Shown piece after piece: positions 37,600 through 47,323 of a stretch of 64,000 bases of DNA. Numbering within the stretch: the first letter of the stretch is position 1; each line of letters begins with the position of its first letter. The notes below the pieces were generated by a model. That model did not search any database. It was not told the origin of the DNA and was given only the letters and a program-made list of their open reading frames with translations. Both the position numbers and the translations under genes were made by a program. Source of the stretch: Propionivibrio sp. (GTDB taxonomy: Bacteria; Pseudomonadota; Gammaproteobacteria; Burkholderiales; Rhodocyclaceae); NCBI RefSeq assembly GCF_029255185.1, contig NZ_JAPUVO010000130.1, positions 41,971-105,970 of the forward strand, written 5' to 3'.

Positions 37600-40500
37600 A
37601 TGCCTGAAACCCGTTTCGTCCATCTTCGTCTGCACAGTGAATATTCGATCACCGATGGCATTGTCCGTCTTGACGATGCGGTGGCCCGCGCGGTCGCTTA
37701 CGGCATGCCGGCACTGGCGCTCACCGATCTGTCCAACCTTTTCGGTCTGGTCAAGTTTTATTCTTCGGCGCGCGGCAAGGGCGTCAAGGCGGTGCTCGGC
37801 AGTGATGTTTTCGTGGCCAACAAGAGCGATCCCGACCGCCCCTATCGAATGCTTCTGCTGTGCCGTTCGCGGCAGGGCTATCTGCAACTCTGCGAACTTC
37901 TGTCCCGCGCCTACTTGGCACCAAGACTGCGAGGGCGCGCCGAAATCACGCGCCAGATGCTGCGTGACGTTGGGGTCGATGGACTGATTGCACTCTCTGG
38001 CGCGGGTAGTGGCGACATCGGGGAATCTCTGTTGCAGGGTAATGTCGAGCAGGCGGCGAGTCGCGCCCGTTACTGGGCAAGCCTGTTTCACGGCGCTTTT
38101 TATCTGGAGGTGCAGCGCGTCCATCCGCGCGGACAGGCGCAACAGGAGTCGCTGATTGCAGCGACCGCCGATCTGGCCGCCGATCTGGGCCTGCCGCTGG
38201 TGGCCACTCATCCGATCCAGTTCCTTGTGCGCGACGACTTCAAGGCGCATGAGGCGCGCGTCTGCATCGCCGAGGGCTATATGCTGGGTGACGCGCGGCG
38301 TCCGAGACTGTACACCGAAGAGCAATACTTCAAATCAATGGACGAGATGGCAGAGTTGTTCTCCGATCTGCCGGAAGCGCTTGCGAACTCGGTGGAAATC
38401 GCCAAGCGCTGCAATCTGCAGATTACGCTCGGTAAAAATTATTTGCCCGATTTCCCAACCCCGGAGGGCATCACGCTCGACGATTTTCTCTGTCAGGAAG
38501 CGGCGCGCGGCCTTGAAAAACGCTTGTTGCAGTTGTTCCCGGATGCCACCGAGCGTGCGACACAGCGCCCAACTTATGCTACCCGCCTGAAGATCGAGAC
38601 CGACACCATCGTACAGATGGGTTTCCCCGGCTACTTCCTAATCGTTGCCGACTTCATCAACTGGGCGAAGAAAAACGGCGTCCCGGTCGGCCCCGGACGG
38701 GGGTCCGGTGCCGGTTCGCTGGTCGCCTACTCGCTGGGCATCACCGATCTTGATCCGCTGCGTTACGCGCTTCTCTTTGAGCGCTTCCTGAATCCGGAAC
38801 GGGTTTCGATGCCCGACTTCGACATCGACTTCTGTCAGGATAACCGCTGGCGCGTCATTGAATACGTTCGCGAAAAATACGGTGCGGCGGCAGTGTCGCA
38901 GATTGCCACCTTCGGCACCATGTCGTCGAAAGCGGTGATCCGCGATGTCGGGCGCGTGCTCGATCTGCCCTACAACGTCTGCGACCAGTTATCCAAGTTG
39001 ATCCCGCTGGAAGCCAACAAGCCGTTGTCGTTGGCCAAGGCGATTGAGGCCGAACCACAACTGAAAGTCAAGATCGAAGAGGCTGAGGAAGTCCGGGATC
39101 TGTTCGATCTAGCCGCCCGTCTTGAAGATCTGACGCGCAACGTCGGCATGCACGCCGGCGGCGTGCTGATTGCTCCGGGCAAGCTCACCGATTTTTGCCC
39201 GCTCTATTCGGCTGACGGCGGTGGCTCGGTCATCTCGCAGTTCGACAAGGATGACGTCGAAAAAGTCGGATTGGTGAAGTTCGACTTTCTCGGCCTGCGC
39301 AACCTGACCATCATCAAGCTGGCCGTTGATTACGTCGAGCAACTCACCGGCGCGCGTCCCGATCTTGACGTGCTGACCTTCGACGACCCGAAGGCCTATC
39401 AGATACTCAAGGATGCCAACACCACGGCGATCTTCCAGGTCGAATCCGAGGGCATGAAGAAGCTGCTCAAGAAGCTCTCGCCCGACCGTTTCGAGGACAT
39501 CATCGCCGTCCTCGCGCTCTACCGTCCCGGACCGCTCGGTTCCGGGATGGTCGATGACTTCATCCTGCGCAAAAAGGGTCAGCAGAAGATCGACTACTTC
39601 CATCCCGATCTGACCGCCTGCCTGTCGCCGACCTATGGCGTTATCGTGTATCAGGAACAGGTGATGCAGATCTCGCAGATCATCGGTGGCTACACACTGG
39701 GCGGCGCCGACATGCTGCGCCGTGCGATGGGCAAGAAAAAAGCCGAGGAGATGGACAAACACCGCGCAACGATTGCCGCCGGCGCCAAAAAACTGGGCTA
39801 CGATCCAGCGCTCGCCGAGCAACTGTTCGACCTGATGACCAAGTTTGCCGAGTACGGTTTCAACAAGTCGCACACTGCGGCCTACGCCGTAATCACCTAT
39901 CAAACGGCCTGGCTCAAGGCGCATCACTGTTCAGCCTTCATCGCGGCAACGCTGTCGTCAGACATGGACAATACCGATGCGGTCAAGATATTTTATGACG
40001 ACGCCATCGCCAACAAACTGACCGTCCTCGGCCCGGACGTGAATGCCTCGGAGTACCGTTTCACGCCGGTTGATCGCAGTACCATCCGTTATGGCCTGGG
40101 CGCGGTCAAGGGGACCGGTGAGCAGGCGGTGAGCTCGATTCTCAAGGCTCGCCAGAATGCGGGGAATTTCAAGGATCTGTTCGACTTCTGTCTGCGCGTT
40201 GATAAGCGCATGGTCAACCGGCGCAGCATCGAAGCATTGGTTCGCGCTGGAGCCTTTGATTCGCTGGATGACCATCGGGGACGCCTGATGGCTTCGGTGG
40301 GCATCGCGATGGAAGCGGCTGAACAGGCCGAACGCAACGCCATGCAAGTCAGCCTGTTCGATGTTTTCGACAGTGCCACCAACGCCGAGCACGGACCCCA
40401 GTATCGTGACGTGCCACGCTGGAAGGAAAGGCAACAGCTGACCGAGGAAAAGCTGGCACTCGGTTTCTTTTTTTCCGGGCACCCTTTCCACGGCTACAAA

Positions 40501-41076
40501 GCCGAGGTTTCGCGCTTCGCCCGCAAACCACTTTCCGCGTTGGAGGCCAGAAAAGAGCCGCAACTATTGGCCGGCCTGGTGGTTGGGGTACGCACCAAGT
40601 TCACCTCGCGCGGCAAAATGGCCTTCGTACAGATCGACGATGGAACGACCTTGCTGGAGGTTTCGGTGTTCAATGAACTGTTTGAAACCGAACGGAGCAA
40701 GATCAAGGACGACGAAGTGCTGATCATCGAAGGCAAGGTTCAGCGCGACGACTTCGCCGGCGAAGGCAAAGTGCGCGTCATCGCCGAGCGCTTGCTGACG
40801 CTGGCCGAAGCACGCGGCCGCTTTGCCCGGCATCTGCGCCTTTCGCTTAACGGGCAGGCCAGTGGAGCGAATGCCCAGACTGCCGTGCAGCGTCTGCGCA
40901 GCTTGCTGGCCCCCTATACCCCGGGCAATTGCCCGGTGCGTCTGGCCTACCGCAATGCCGATGCGGTCTGTGAATTGACGCTCGGAGAAGACAGTCGGGT
41001 ACGACTGGAAGACGATTTACTGGCGTCGCTTGGCGAATGGCTCAGTAGCGAGAACGTCAGCGTTGACTACAACTGA
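37600..41076 (+). CDS. dnaE: DNA polymerase III alpha subunit
   Basis: The protein has 1158 residues, the usual size of DnaE. An N-terminal PHP domain (FVHLRLHSEYSITDGIVRLD) is followed by the polymerase core with GPGRGSGAGSLVAYSLGITD and the catalytic aspartates in MPDFDIDFCQD. A helix-hairpin-helix region and an OB-fold domain (KMAFVQIDDGTTLLEVSVFN) complete it. It is the replicative polymerase. Only 131 bp separate its ATG from the IS605-type transposase, so its promoter must lie within or next to the end of the element. Confidence 0.97.
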   Translation: MPETRFVHLRLHSEYSITDGIVRLDDAVARAVAYGMPALALTDLSNLFGLVKFYSSARGKGVKAVLGSDVFVANKSDPDRPYRMLLLCRSRQGYLQLCELLSRAYLAPRLRGRAEITRQMLRDVGVDGLIALSGAGSGDIGESLLQGNVEQAASRARYWASLFHGAFYLEVQRVHPRGQAQQESLIAATADLAADLGLPLVATHPIQFLVRDDFKAHEARVCIAEGYMLGDARRPRLYTEEQYFKSMDEMAELFSDLPEALANSVEIAKRCNLQITLGKNYLPDFPTPEGITLDDFLCQEAARGLEKRLLQLFPDATERATQRPTYATRLKIETDTIVQMGFPGYFLIVADFINWAKKNGVPVGPGRGSGAGSLVAYSLGITDLDPLRYALLFERFLNPERVSMPDFDIDFCQDNRWRVIEYVREKYGAAAVSQIATFGTMSSKAVIRDVGRVLDLPYNVCDQLSKLIPLEANKPLSLAKAIEAEPQLKVKIEEAEEVRDLFDLAARLEDLTRNVGMHAGGVLIAPGKLTDFCPLYSADGGGSVISQFDKDDVEKVGLVKFDFLGLRNLTIIKLAVDYVEQLTGARPDLDVLTFDDPKAYQILKDANTTAIFQVESEGMKKLLKKLSPDRFEDIIAVLALYRPGPLGSGMVDDFILRKKGQQKIDYFHPDLTACLSPTYGVIVYQEQVMQISQIIGGYTLGGADMLRRAMGKKKAEEMDKHRATIAAGAKKLGYDPALAEQLFDLMTKFAEYGFNKSHTAAYAVITYQTAWLKAHHCSAFIAATLSSDMDNTDAVKIFYDDAIANKLTVLGPDVNASEYRFTPVDRSTIRYGLGAVKGTGEQAVSSILKARQNAGNFKDLFDFCLRVDKRMVNRRSIEALVRAGAFDSLDDHRGRLMASVGIAMEAAEQAERNAMQVSLFDVFDSATNAEHGPQYRDVPRWKERQQLTEEKLALGFFFSGHPFHGYKAEVSRFARKPLSALEARKEPQLLAGLVVGVRTKFTSRGKMAFVQIDDGTTLLEVSVFNELFETERSKIKDDEVLIIEGKVQRDDFAGEGKVRVIAERLLTLAEARGRFARHLRLSLNGQASGANAQTAVQRLRSLLAPYTPGNCPVRLAYRNADAVCELTLGEDSRVRLEDDLLASLGEWLSSENVSVDYN

Positions 41077-41084
41077 CCGTCAAT

Positions 41085-41113
41085 AAAAAGCCTGCCGGCG
41101 TTGCCGGCAGGCT
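41085..41113 (-). terminator. Intrinsic terminator of the peroxiredoxin gene
   Basis: AGCCTGCCGGC (41089-41099) pairs with GCCGGCAGGCT (41103-41113). Read on the minus strand the stem is followed by TTTTTATTG, a good terminator for the peroxiredoxin gene. In the dnaE direction there is no T run, though the stem is only 12 bp beyond dnaE. Confidence 0.85.
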
Positions 41114-41129
41114 CGTGCTCGGGAATGCG

Positions 41130-41732
41130 TTACAGTTCCTTGGAGTGCGCCGCCAGATATTCGGCAACGCCAGCCGTTGAAGCCTTCATGCCAGCCTTGC
41201 CCTTGTTCCAGCCGGCCGGACAGACTTCGCCGTGCTCTTCGGTAAATTGCAGGGCATCAACCATGCGCAGCATTTCGTCGACATTGCGGCCGAGCGGCAG
41301 ATCGTTGACCACCTGGTGGCGAACGGTGCCTTTCTTGTCGATCAGGAAGGAGCCACGGAAAGCCACGCCAGCGGCAGCGAATTCGACGTCATAAGCGCGG
41401 CAGATTTCGTGCTTGACGTCGGCAATCAGCGGGTACTGCACCTGGCCGATGCCGCCGTTGTTGACCGGGGTGTTCTTCCAGGCGAGGTGGGTGAATTGCG
41501 AGTCGATCGAGACGCCGATGACTTCAACGCCGCGTTGCTTGAATTCGGCCAAACGGTGGTCGAAAGCGATTAGTTCGGATGGGCAGACGAAGGTGAAGTC
41601 GAGCGGATAAAAGAAAATCACCGCATACTTTCCACCGGTTTCGGCGGACAGGGTGTAACTGCGGATTTCATTGTTGCCCATGACGGCGTTTGCGGTGAAA
41701 TCAGGGGCTTGTTTGCCAACGAGAACGGCCAT
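41130..41732 (-). CDS. Typical 2-Cys peroxiredoxin (AhpC/Prx1 type)
   Basis: The protein has 200 residues. The peroxidatic Cys lies in DFTFVCPSELIAF and the resolving Cys in GEVCPAGWNKG. The GGIGQVQYP motif and the C-terminal extension of the eukaryote-type Prx1 group are present. It reduces H2O2 and organic peroxides with thioredoxin or a similar donor. No ahpF gene is adjacent. The gene has its own terminator and a 117-bp gap from the acylphosphatase gene, so it is probably monocistronic. Confidence 0.95.
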   Translation of the reverse strand: MAVLVGKQAPDFTANAVMGNNEIRSYTLSAETGGKYAVIFFYPLDFTFVCPSELIAFDHRLAEFKQRGVEVIGVSIDSQFTHLAWKNTPVNNGGIGQVQYPLIADVKHEICRAYDVEFAAAGVAFRGSFLIDKKGTVRHQVVNDLPLGRNVDEMLRMVDALQFTEEHGEVCPAGWNKGKAGMKASTAGVAEYLAAHSKEL

Positions 41733-41849
41733 AACTTTTCTCCATAGATCGGTTGTTAAAAGGGATAAAAAAACAAGGGATAAGAAACGGCTGAGTACCG
41801 AATCCTGAGCAGATTAGTAAGCATAGCGGCTCGGCAAGTTCCCGGCAAA

Positions 41850-42143
41850 TCAAAAAGTCGGACGCTGTTCAAAGCCGGCTGCTGCTTCGAGGTTTTCAGC
41901 GTCGGGCTCGTCGCTGCATAAAACGCGCTCGACCCGGGCGCTGGGCGGGCCGCGATAGGCCCAGGCGGTAAGCGCTTCGACAGTTTGCGGCGTACCGCAA
42001 ATCAAGGCTTCTACGCTGCCGTCACGACGGTTGCGCACCCAGCCACGCAGCCCTAGGGCTCTGGCTTCGGCACTCAGCGACCAGCGGAAACCGACGCCCT
42101 GTACATGGCCGTGAATGGTGAGACGACGGGTGAGCTGTACCAT
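41850..42143 (-). CDS. acyP: Acylphosphatase
   Basis: ATG 42143 gives 97 residues, the normal size. The signature is TIHGHVQGVGFRWSLSAEAR, with the catalytic Arg and, further on, GWVRNRRDGSVEA with the catalytic Asn. It hydrolyses acyl phosphates. It lies 11 bp after the hyfI-like gene as the last gene of the Ehr operon. Acylphosphatase domains also occur in HypF, but no HypF zinc fingers or carbamoyl domain is present here. Confidence 0.93.
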   Translation of the reverse strand: MVQLTRRLTIHGHVQGVGFRWSLSAEARALGLRGWVRNRRDGSVEALICGTPQTVEALTAWAYRGPPSARVERVLCSDEPDAENLEAAAGFEQRPTF

Positions 42144-42154
42144 GTGCTGTCCGC

Positions 42155-42679
42155 TCAGGACGTACTGTCTGCGGCCGGGGTGATGGCGGCCAGGATGCCC
42201 TGAATCAGTTGCAGCGGGGTAGGTGGGCAGCCGGGAATGGAAACGTCGACCGGGATGATGTTGGATACCCGGCCACAGGAGGCGTAGCTTTCGCCGAAGA
42301 GGCCGCCGGTACAGCCGCAATCGCCAACGGCAACGACCAGCTTGGGTTCCGGTGTGGCGGCGTAGGCGCGCTTGAGCGCGACTTCCATGTTTTTTGCGAC
42401 CGGGCCGGTGACTAGCAGCAGATCGGCGTGGCGTGGACTGGCGGCGAATTTAATGCCCATCGCTTCAAGGTTGTAATAGGGATTGTTGAGGGCATGAATT
42501 TCGAGTTCGCAGCCATTGCACGATCCGGCATCGATGTGGCGGATGACCAGCGCACGGCCAAGCTGCCGGGTCAGCGCGTTGGAGAGGCGTTCGGTGGTGG
42601 CGCACAAGGCATCGTCAACGGTGGGGGCCGGCTCGCTGACGATGCCGGTGCGAAGGATTTGTCTGAGCAGCGGGATCAT
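42155..42679 (-). CDS. hyfI: Hydrogenase-4 component I / NuoB-like iron-sulfur subunit
   Basis: ATG 42679 overlaps the stop of the large-subunit gene by 4 bp and gives 174 residues. The four Cys ligands of the N2-type [4Fe-4S] cluster are present in family order: GSCNGCELEIHAL, VGDCGCTGGLFG and VSIPGCPPTP, together with ESYASCGRV. It is the small electron-transfer subunit that sits against the large subunit in complex I and group 4 hydrogenases. The symbol follows the E. coli hyf order. In this operon it is part of an Ehr-type complex. Confidence 0.9.
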   Translation of the reverse strand: MIPLLRQILRTGIVSEPAPTVDDALCATTERLSNALTRQLGRALVIRHIDAGSCNGCELEIHALNNPYYNLEAMGIKFAASPRHADLLLVTGPVAKNMEVALKRAYAATPEPKLVVAVGDCGCTGGLFGESYASCGRVSNIIPVDVSIPGCPPTPLQLIQGILAAITPAADSTS

Positions 42680-44223
42680 AAATCCTGTCCGGCGTAAGAG
42701 AGGTTGAAGGATTTGTTGATCAGGGGAAAATCGGGAACGATGTTGTCGATCGCCGCGTGTTCGAGCGCCGGCCAGTTCTGCCACGACGGATCGTGGCAAT
42801 GGCAGCGCCGGATCTGGCCATCAGTACCGGTTTCCAGGGCGACCAGGACATCACCGCGCCAGCCTTCGATCCAGCCAAAGCCGCGCCGATCGGCGGCGCT
42901 AAAGAACTCGCTGCGGATTGGGCCGGGTGGCAGGTCGCTGGCGATTTTGTGGATCAGGTGCAGCGACTCGCTGATCTCGGCAAAACGAACGAGAGCACGT
43001 GCGGCGACATCGCCGTTGCGTTCGATAACCATTTTTGGCGCCAGTTGATCGTAAGGTTCGCAGGGATGATTGCAGCGCAGATCCCAGGCCTGGGCGCTGG
43101 CCCGCCCGGCCAGACCAATCATGCCGAGGCGTTTGGCGAGTTGGGGTGTGATCCGACCGGTACTGAGGAAGCGGTCCTGCAGACCGGCATGCTCGTCGTA
43201 GATTTTCTTCAGCTGGCGTACTTCGTTCGCCAGCGTGTGGCAGTGGTCGATGACGGCCTGCGCGCCCTGGGCGTCCAGGTCGACGGCGATGCCGCCAGGA
43301 ACAATGCGATCCATCAGCAGGCGGTGGCCGAATAGCCGGGCGTTGAGCCGGGTCCAGTCTTCCTTTAGGCGCATGAATTGGGTCAGTCCGAACGCCAGCG
43401 CCACATCGTTGCCCAGGTATCCGAGATCGCCCAGATGGTTGGCCACCCGTTCGTGTTCGAGGAGCAGCGCGCGCAGCCACAGTGCACGCGGCGGCGGCGG
43501 GGTGCCGCTGATGGCTTCGGCGGCCTGGCTATAGGCCCAGGCATAGGCGACCGTCGAATCGCCGGAAACGCGGCCAGCCAGGCGAGCGCCGTCGCTCAAG
43601 GCCATGCCGACAAAGCGGCGCTCGATGCCTTTGTGCTTCCAGCCGAGCCGTTCTTCGAGGCGCAGCACGCTTTCGCCCATCACCGAAAAGCGGAAATGGC
43701 CGGGTTCGATGATTCCGGCATGGATCGGGCCGACCGCGACTTCGTGGACCCCGTCACCCTCGACGCGAACGAAGGGATAGTTCTCGTTGCAGGTTGCGAA
43801 ACGGGTATCCGGGGTATCGCGACGCAAAGGGTAATGGTCGGCGGGCCAGTTGGCGTGACGCAGCCAGGGGCGCTGATCGCCGTCCTGCGGGGCGGCGCCG
43901 AGCAGGTCGCGAACGGTGCGTTGCATGCGGTCAGCGGCCGGGAAAGCCAGTGCCAGGTCGGGGAACTCCGGATTTTCAGTCGGCAGCGGCAGTGTCAGGC
44001 AGACCAGTCCTTCGGCCAGATCGAAGGCGAGGTGCAACGCATAACCAAATTTTGCGTCACGATCCCGTTCATCGCTGCCCCACAGCGCGATCAGCCGGCG
44101 TTCGGCCTGATGCGCGGCGGTGCAGAAGGCGAGCAGCTCACGAGTACTGACCCGCGCCGCGAAGGTCAGCGCCGCGTGCTCGGCAAGCGGTTTGAATTCG
44201 ATGGCTTGATTGAGAAATTGCAT
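42676..44223 (-). CDS. hyfG: Hydrogenase-4 component G / NuoCD-like large subunit without NiFe ligands
   Basis: ATG 44223 gives 515 residues; the longer frame only overlaps the upstream gene. Residues 1-135 are NuoC-like (FPAADRMQRTVRDLLGA). The rest is NuoD/HycE-like (LEERLGWKHKGIERRF). The N-terminal NiFe motif RVCGIC is R218-V-S-G-D-S223 here, so both Cys are Ser. The C-terminal DPCxxC motif is replaced by INKSFNLSYAG. No NiFe centre can be built, and it is thus not a hydrogenase. It matches the energy-converting-hydrogenase-related (Ehr) class of complex-I relatives, whose reaction is unknown. The symbol reflects homology only. Confidence 0.88.
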   Translation of the reverse strand: MQFLNQAIEFKPLAEHAALTFAARVSTRELLAFCTAAHQAERRLIALWGSDERDRDAKFGYALHLAFDLAEGLVCLTLPLPTENPEFPDLALAFPAADRMQRTVRDLLGAAPQDGDQRPWLRHANWPADHYPLRRDTPDTRFATCNENYPFVRVEGDGVHEVAVGPIHAGIIEPGHFRFSVMGESVLRLEERLGWKHKGIERRFVGMALSDGARLAGRVSGDSTVAYAWAYSQAAEAISGTPPPPRALWLRALLLEHERVANHLGDLGYLGNDVALAFGLTQFMRLKEDWTRLNARLFGHRLLMDRIVPGGIAVDLDAQGAQAVIDHCHTLANEVRQLKKIYDEHAGLQDRFLSTGRITPQLAKRLGMIGLAGRASAQAWDLRCNHPCEPYDQLAPKMVIERNGDVAARALVRFAEISESLHLIHKIASDLPPGPIRSEFFSAADRRGFGWIEGWRGDVLVALETGTDGQIRRCHCHDPSWQNWPALEHAAIDNIVPDFPLINKSFNLSYAGQDL

Positions 44224-44231
44224 GGGTCTGT

Positions 44232-45683
44232 TCAGCCGATCAATTTGGCGGCCTGCCGGTACCAGTCGGCGAGGTAGGGCGGGATCCACAGGCCGAGCAT
44301 GAGCACCAGCCCGAGATGAACAAATACCGGCAGCAGTGCCGGATTGTGCGCCAGCGGCCGCACCGTCGGTTCGCCAAAAACCATGGATTGTACCTTTTGA
44401 AACATGGCGGCAAAGGCCACACCCAGCGCCATCAGCAGAATCGGCGTGGCCCACGGGTAATGTTTGATGGCGGTGGTCAGGATCATGAATTCGCTAGTGA
44501 ACACGCCGAAGGGTGGCATGCCGAGAATGGCCAGCGAGCCGAGCATCAGCCCCCAGCCGATGGTCGGTGATTGCTTGATCAGCCCCTTGATGTCATCGAT
44601 GATCTGGGTTCCGGCCATTTGTGCGGCGTGGCCGACGGCAAAAAAGATCGCCGATTTGGTTAGCGAGTGCACGGTCATGTGCAGCAAGCCGGCAAAGCTG
44701 GCGACCGGGCCGCCCATGCCGAAGGCAAAAGTGATCAGACCCATGTGTTCGATCGACGAGTAGCCAAAGAGTCGCTTGACGTCTTTTTGCCGCGCCAGAT
44801 AAAAGGCCGGGACAACGACAGTGAGCAGGCCGAAGGCGATCATCAGGTTGCCAGCGAAGTGCGTTCCCAGCGCGCCGTCAACCAGCACCTTGCAGCGGAT
44901 GATGGCGTACAGCGCGACATTGAGCAGTAGGCCGGAGAGCACCGCAGAGACCGGCGTCGGGCCTTCGGCGTGGGCATCCGGCAGCCAGTTGTGCAGGGGT
45001 ACGAGGCCGGTCTTGGTGCCGTAACCGACAAACAGGAAGACGAAAGCTAACGAGAGTACGGTGGGTTCAAGCTGGCTCTTGACGGCATCAAGGTGCGTCC
45101 ACAAGAGCGCGCCGCTTTCGTGACCAAGGATCCGTTCGGCAGCGAAATAGATCAGGATGGTGCCGAACAGCGCCTGGGCGATGCCAACGCCGCACAGAAT
45201 GAAGTATTTCCAGGCCGCTTCCAGGCTGGCCGGCGTGCGGTAGAGGGCGACCAGCAGGACGGTGGTCAGCGTCGCCATTTCCATGGCCACCCAGAGGATA
45301 CCGAGGTTGTTGGTCGACAGGGCGACCAGCATGGTGCACATGAACATCTGGAACATGCTGTGATAGAGGCGCAGCCGGTTGACTGACAGGCGGTCGTGGT
45401 CGTGCTCGACACGCATGTAGGGGCGCGAGAAGAGCGAGGTGGTGAAGCCGACGAGGGCAGTGAGGGCGATCAGGAAAACATTGAGCGGGTCGACGAAAAA
45501 CTGTTCGTCATAGAGAACCATCGGGCCGTCGTTGATTACGCGGATGGTCAGCAGTGCGGCCGCCAGCAGCGTCAGCAGGCTGCCTGCCGAGTTGATTTCG
45601 GCGGCGCCGCGGCGGTGGCCGAAGAGCGCCAGCAGCAGCGCGGTGGCGAAGGGGGTGACGAGCACCAGCACCAGTTCGATCAT
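44232..45683 (-). CDS. hyfF: Hydrogenase-4 component F / NuoN-like proton-pumping membrane subunit
   Basis: This 483-residue protein has about 14 membrane segments. Antiporter-like motifs are visible: LGILWVAMEMATLTTVLLVA (with the conserved Glu), LHNWLPDAHAEGPTPVSAVL, LFGYSSIEHMGLI and GLLHMTVHSLTKSAIFFAVG. It belongs to the family that translocates protons or sodium in complex I. It overlaps hyfE by 4 bp and is followed by hyfG after 8 bp. Confidence 0.92.
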   Translation of the reverse strand: MIELVLVLVTPFATALLLALFGHRRGAAEINSAGSLLTLLAAALLTIRVINDGPMVLYDEQFFVDPLNVFLIALTALVGFTTSLFSRPYMRVEHDHDRLSVNRLRLYHSMFQMFMCTMLVALSTNNLGILWVAMEMATLTTVLLVALYRTPASLEAAWKYFILCGVGIAQALFGTILIYFAAERILGHESGALLWTHLDAVKSQLEPTVLSLAFVFLFVGYGTKTGLVPLHNWLPDAHAEGPTPVSAVLSGLLLNVALYAIIRCKVLVDGALGTHFAGNLMIAFGLLTVVVPAFYLARQKDVKRLFGYSSIEHMGLITFAFGMGGPVASFAGLLHMTVHSLTKSAIFFAVGHAAQMAGTQIIDDIKGLIKQSPTIGWGLMLGSLAILGMPPFGVFTSEFMILTTAIKHYPWATPILLMALGVAFAAMFQKVQSMVFGEPTVRPLAHNPALLPVFVHLGLVLMLGLWIPPYLADWYRQAAKLIG

Positions 45684-46369
45684 TGCTCCTTGTTCCTCTC
45701 CATGTGCCGGATGTCGAGACTATCGAACTGTTGCCTGATCTGGAAAAAGAAGACGCCGAGGATGACCATGCCGACCATCACGTCGAGTGCAATGCCGAGC
45801 TCAACGACCATCGGCATGCCGTAGGTGGCACTGGTGGCGGCGAAGAAGAGCCCGTTTTCCATGGCCAGGAAGGCAATGACCTGTGGCACCGCCTTGCTGC
45901 GCGTAATCATCATCAGGAAGGCGAGCAGGACGCAGGCCAGCGCAATACCGATTGTGGCGCGCGTGATGGTTCCTGAAAGTTGCGAAATGGGTTGCGCCAC
46001 GTTGAAGGCGATAACCACCAGTGCAATACCGATCAGCATGATGGTCGGGATGTTGAGCAGGGTTTCGATGTCCCACTTGACCGACAAGCGGCGGATCAGG
46101 CGATGCAGGATGAGCGGCAGGGCGATGACTTTGAGCAGCAGGGTGAGTCCGGCCGACCACAGCAGATGACTCTGACTGGTGGTCAACGCGACGATCAAGG
46201 TCGATATAAAGAGCACCAGACCTTGCAGCATGAATAGGTTGATCAGCGTCAGGACGCGGCGCTGCGCCAACATGGCGAAGCCGAGCAGGAGCATAATCGC
46301 CGCACACAGATTGATTACCTGGCTACTGAGCGGAATGGCGTGGATCAGCGAGGCGTTCACTGCACTCAT
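45680..46369 (-). CDS. hyfE: Hydrogenase-4 component E / NuoK-like membrane subunit
   Basis: The protein has 229 residues with about six or seven membrane helices. Motifs include INLFMLQGLVLFISTLIVAL and FLAMENGLFFAATSATYGMP, with the NuoK-type Glu. It overlaps both neighbours by 4 bp, which implies fixed stoichiometric translation with hyfC and hyfF. Confidence 0.9.
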   Translation of the reverse strand: MSAVNASLIHAIPLSSQVINLCAAIMLLLGFAMLAQRRVLTLINLFMLQGLVLFISTLIVALTTSQSHLLWSAGLTLLLKVIALPLILHRLIRRLSVKWDIETLLNIPTIMLIGIALVVIAFNVAQPISQLSGTITRATIGIALACVLLAFLMMITRSKAVPQVIAFLAMENGLFFAATSATYGMPMVVELGIALDVMVGMVILGVFFFQIRQQFDSLDIRHMERNKEQ

Positions 46370-47319
46370 TGCCCCGTCTCCAACAGCAGGTGCACCAGCA
46401 TGGCCAGTACTGCAAGCAGGAATGCGGTGCCGAGGAATTCGGGCGCACGGAAGATGCGCATCTTGGCGCTTACGGTTTCAATTAACGCCAGCATGAAACC
46501 ACCGGCCAGCAGTTTAAGGATCAGGATGACGCCGGCCAGGGCAAGTGCGGTCGGGTCAGCCGTTTCGGGTATGCCGAAGGGGAAAAATAGGGCGATGCCG
46601 AGGCAGGAATAGGCAAATAACTTGAGGTTGGCGGCCCATTCGATGAGCGCCAGATGACGGCCCGAGTACTCGAGGACCATGGCTTCGTGAATCATCGTTA
46701 GTTCAAGGTGGGTGGTCGGGTTGTCGATCGGTACGCGGGCGTTTTCAGCCAGCGAAACCATAGTGAAGGCGACGCCGGCAAACGCCAGGCTCGGATAAAT
46801 GACAAACTCGCTGTGGGCCAGCGTTTCAACGATAGTTGACAGTGAGGTGGACTGCGAAATCAGCGAGGCCGTAAAGAAAACCATCAACAGGGCGGGTTCG
46901 GCCAGGAAGCCGATCAGCATTTCGCGTCTTGAGCCGAGTGAGCCAAATGAGGTGCCGACATCCATGCCGGCCAGCGCGATGAAAACCCGCGTCAGCGCGA
47001 AGAGGCCGACGAGGGCGATGGCGTCGGCGGCCGGAGAGAAAATCAGGTCGGTGGACAAGGTCGGCACGATGGCCGCCGCCAGCGCCATGCACGAAAAAAT
47101 GATGTAGGGTGCGGTCCGAAATAGCGATGAGGCGTTGTGTGCCAGCAGCACATCCTTGTGCAACAGCTTGGAGAGCGTGTAATAGGTTTGCAGCAGCGGC
47201 GGCGCTGAACGGTTTTGCAGCCAGGCGCGGCACTGATTGACCCAGCCATTGAGGATAGGCGCCAGGATTAGTGCGATGACGAGTTCGAGCAGTTGGGCAA
47301 GCAGAGCGTAGACGTTCAT
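46366..47319 (-). CDS. hyfC: Hydrogenase-4 component C / NuoH-like membrane subunit
   Basis: This 317-residue protein has about eight membrane segments. It shows the NuoH-like traits PILNGWVNQCRAWLQNRSAP, LQTYYTLSKLLHKD, ARVPIDNPTTHLELTMIHEA and MVLEYSGRHLALIEWAA. It anchors the peripheral arm and contributes the quinone-like channel in related complexes. It follows hyfB after 4 bp. Confidence 0.93.
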   Translation of the reverse strand: MNVYALLAQLLELVIALILAPILNGWVNQCRAWLQNRSAPPLLQTYYTLSKLLHKDVLLAHNASSLFRTAPYIIFSCMALAAAIVPTLSTDLIFSPAADAIALVGLFALTRVFIALAGMDVGTSFGSLGSRREMLIGFLAEPALLMVFFTASLISQSTSLSTIVETLAHSEFVIYPSLAFAGVAFTMVSLAENARVPIDNPTTHLELTMIHEAMVLEYSGRHLALIEWAANLKLFAYSCLGIALFFPFGIPETADPTALALAGVILILKLLAGGFMLALIETVSAKMRIFRAPEFLGTAFLLAVLAMLVHLLLETGQ

Positions 47320-47323
47320 GCGT

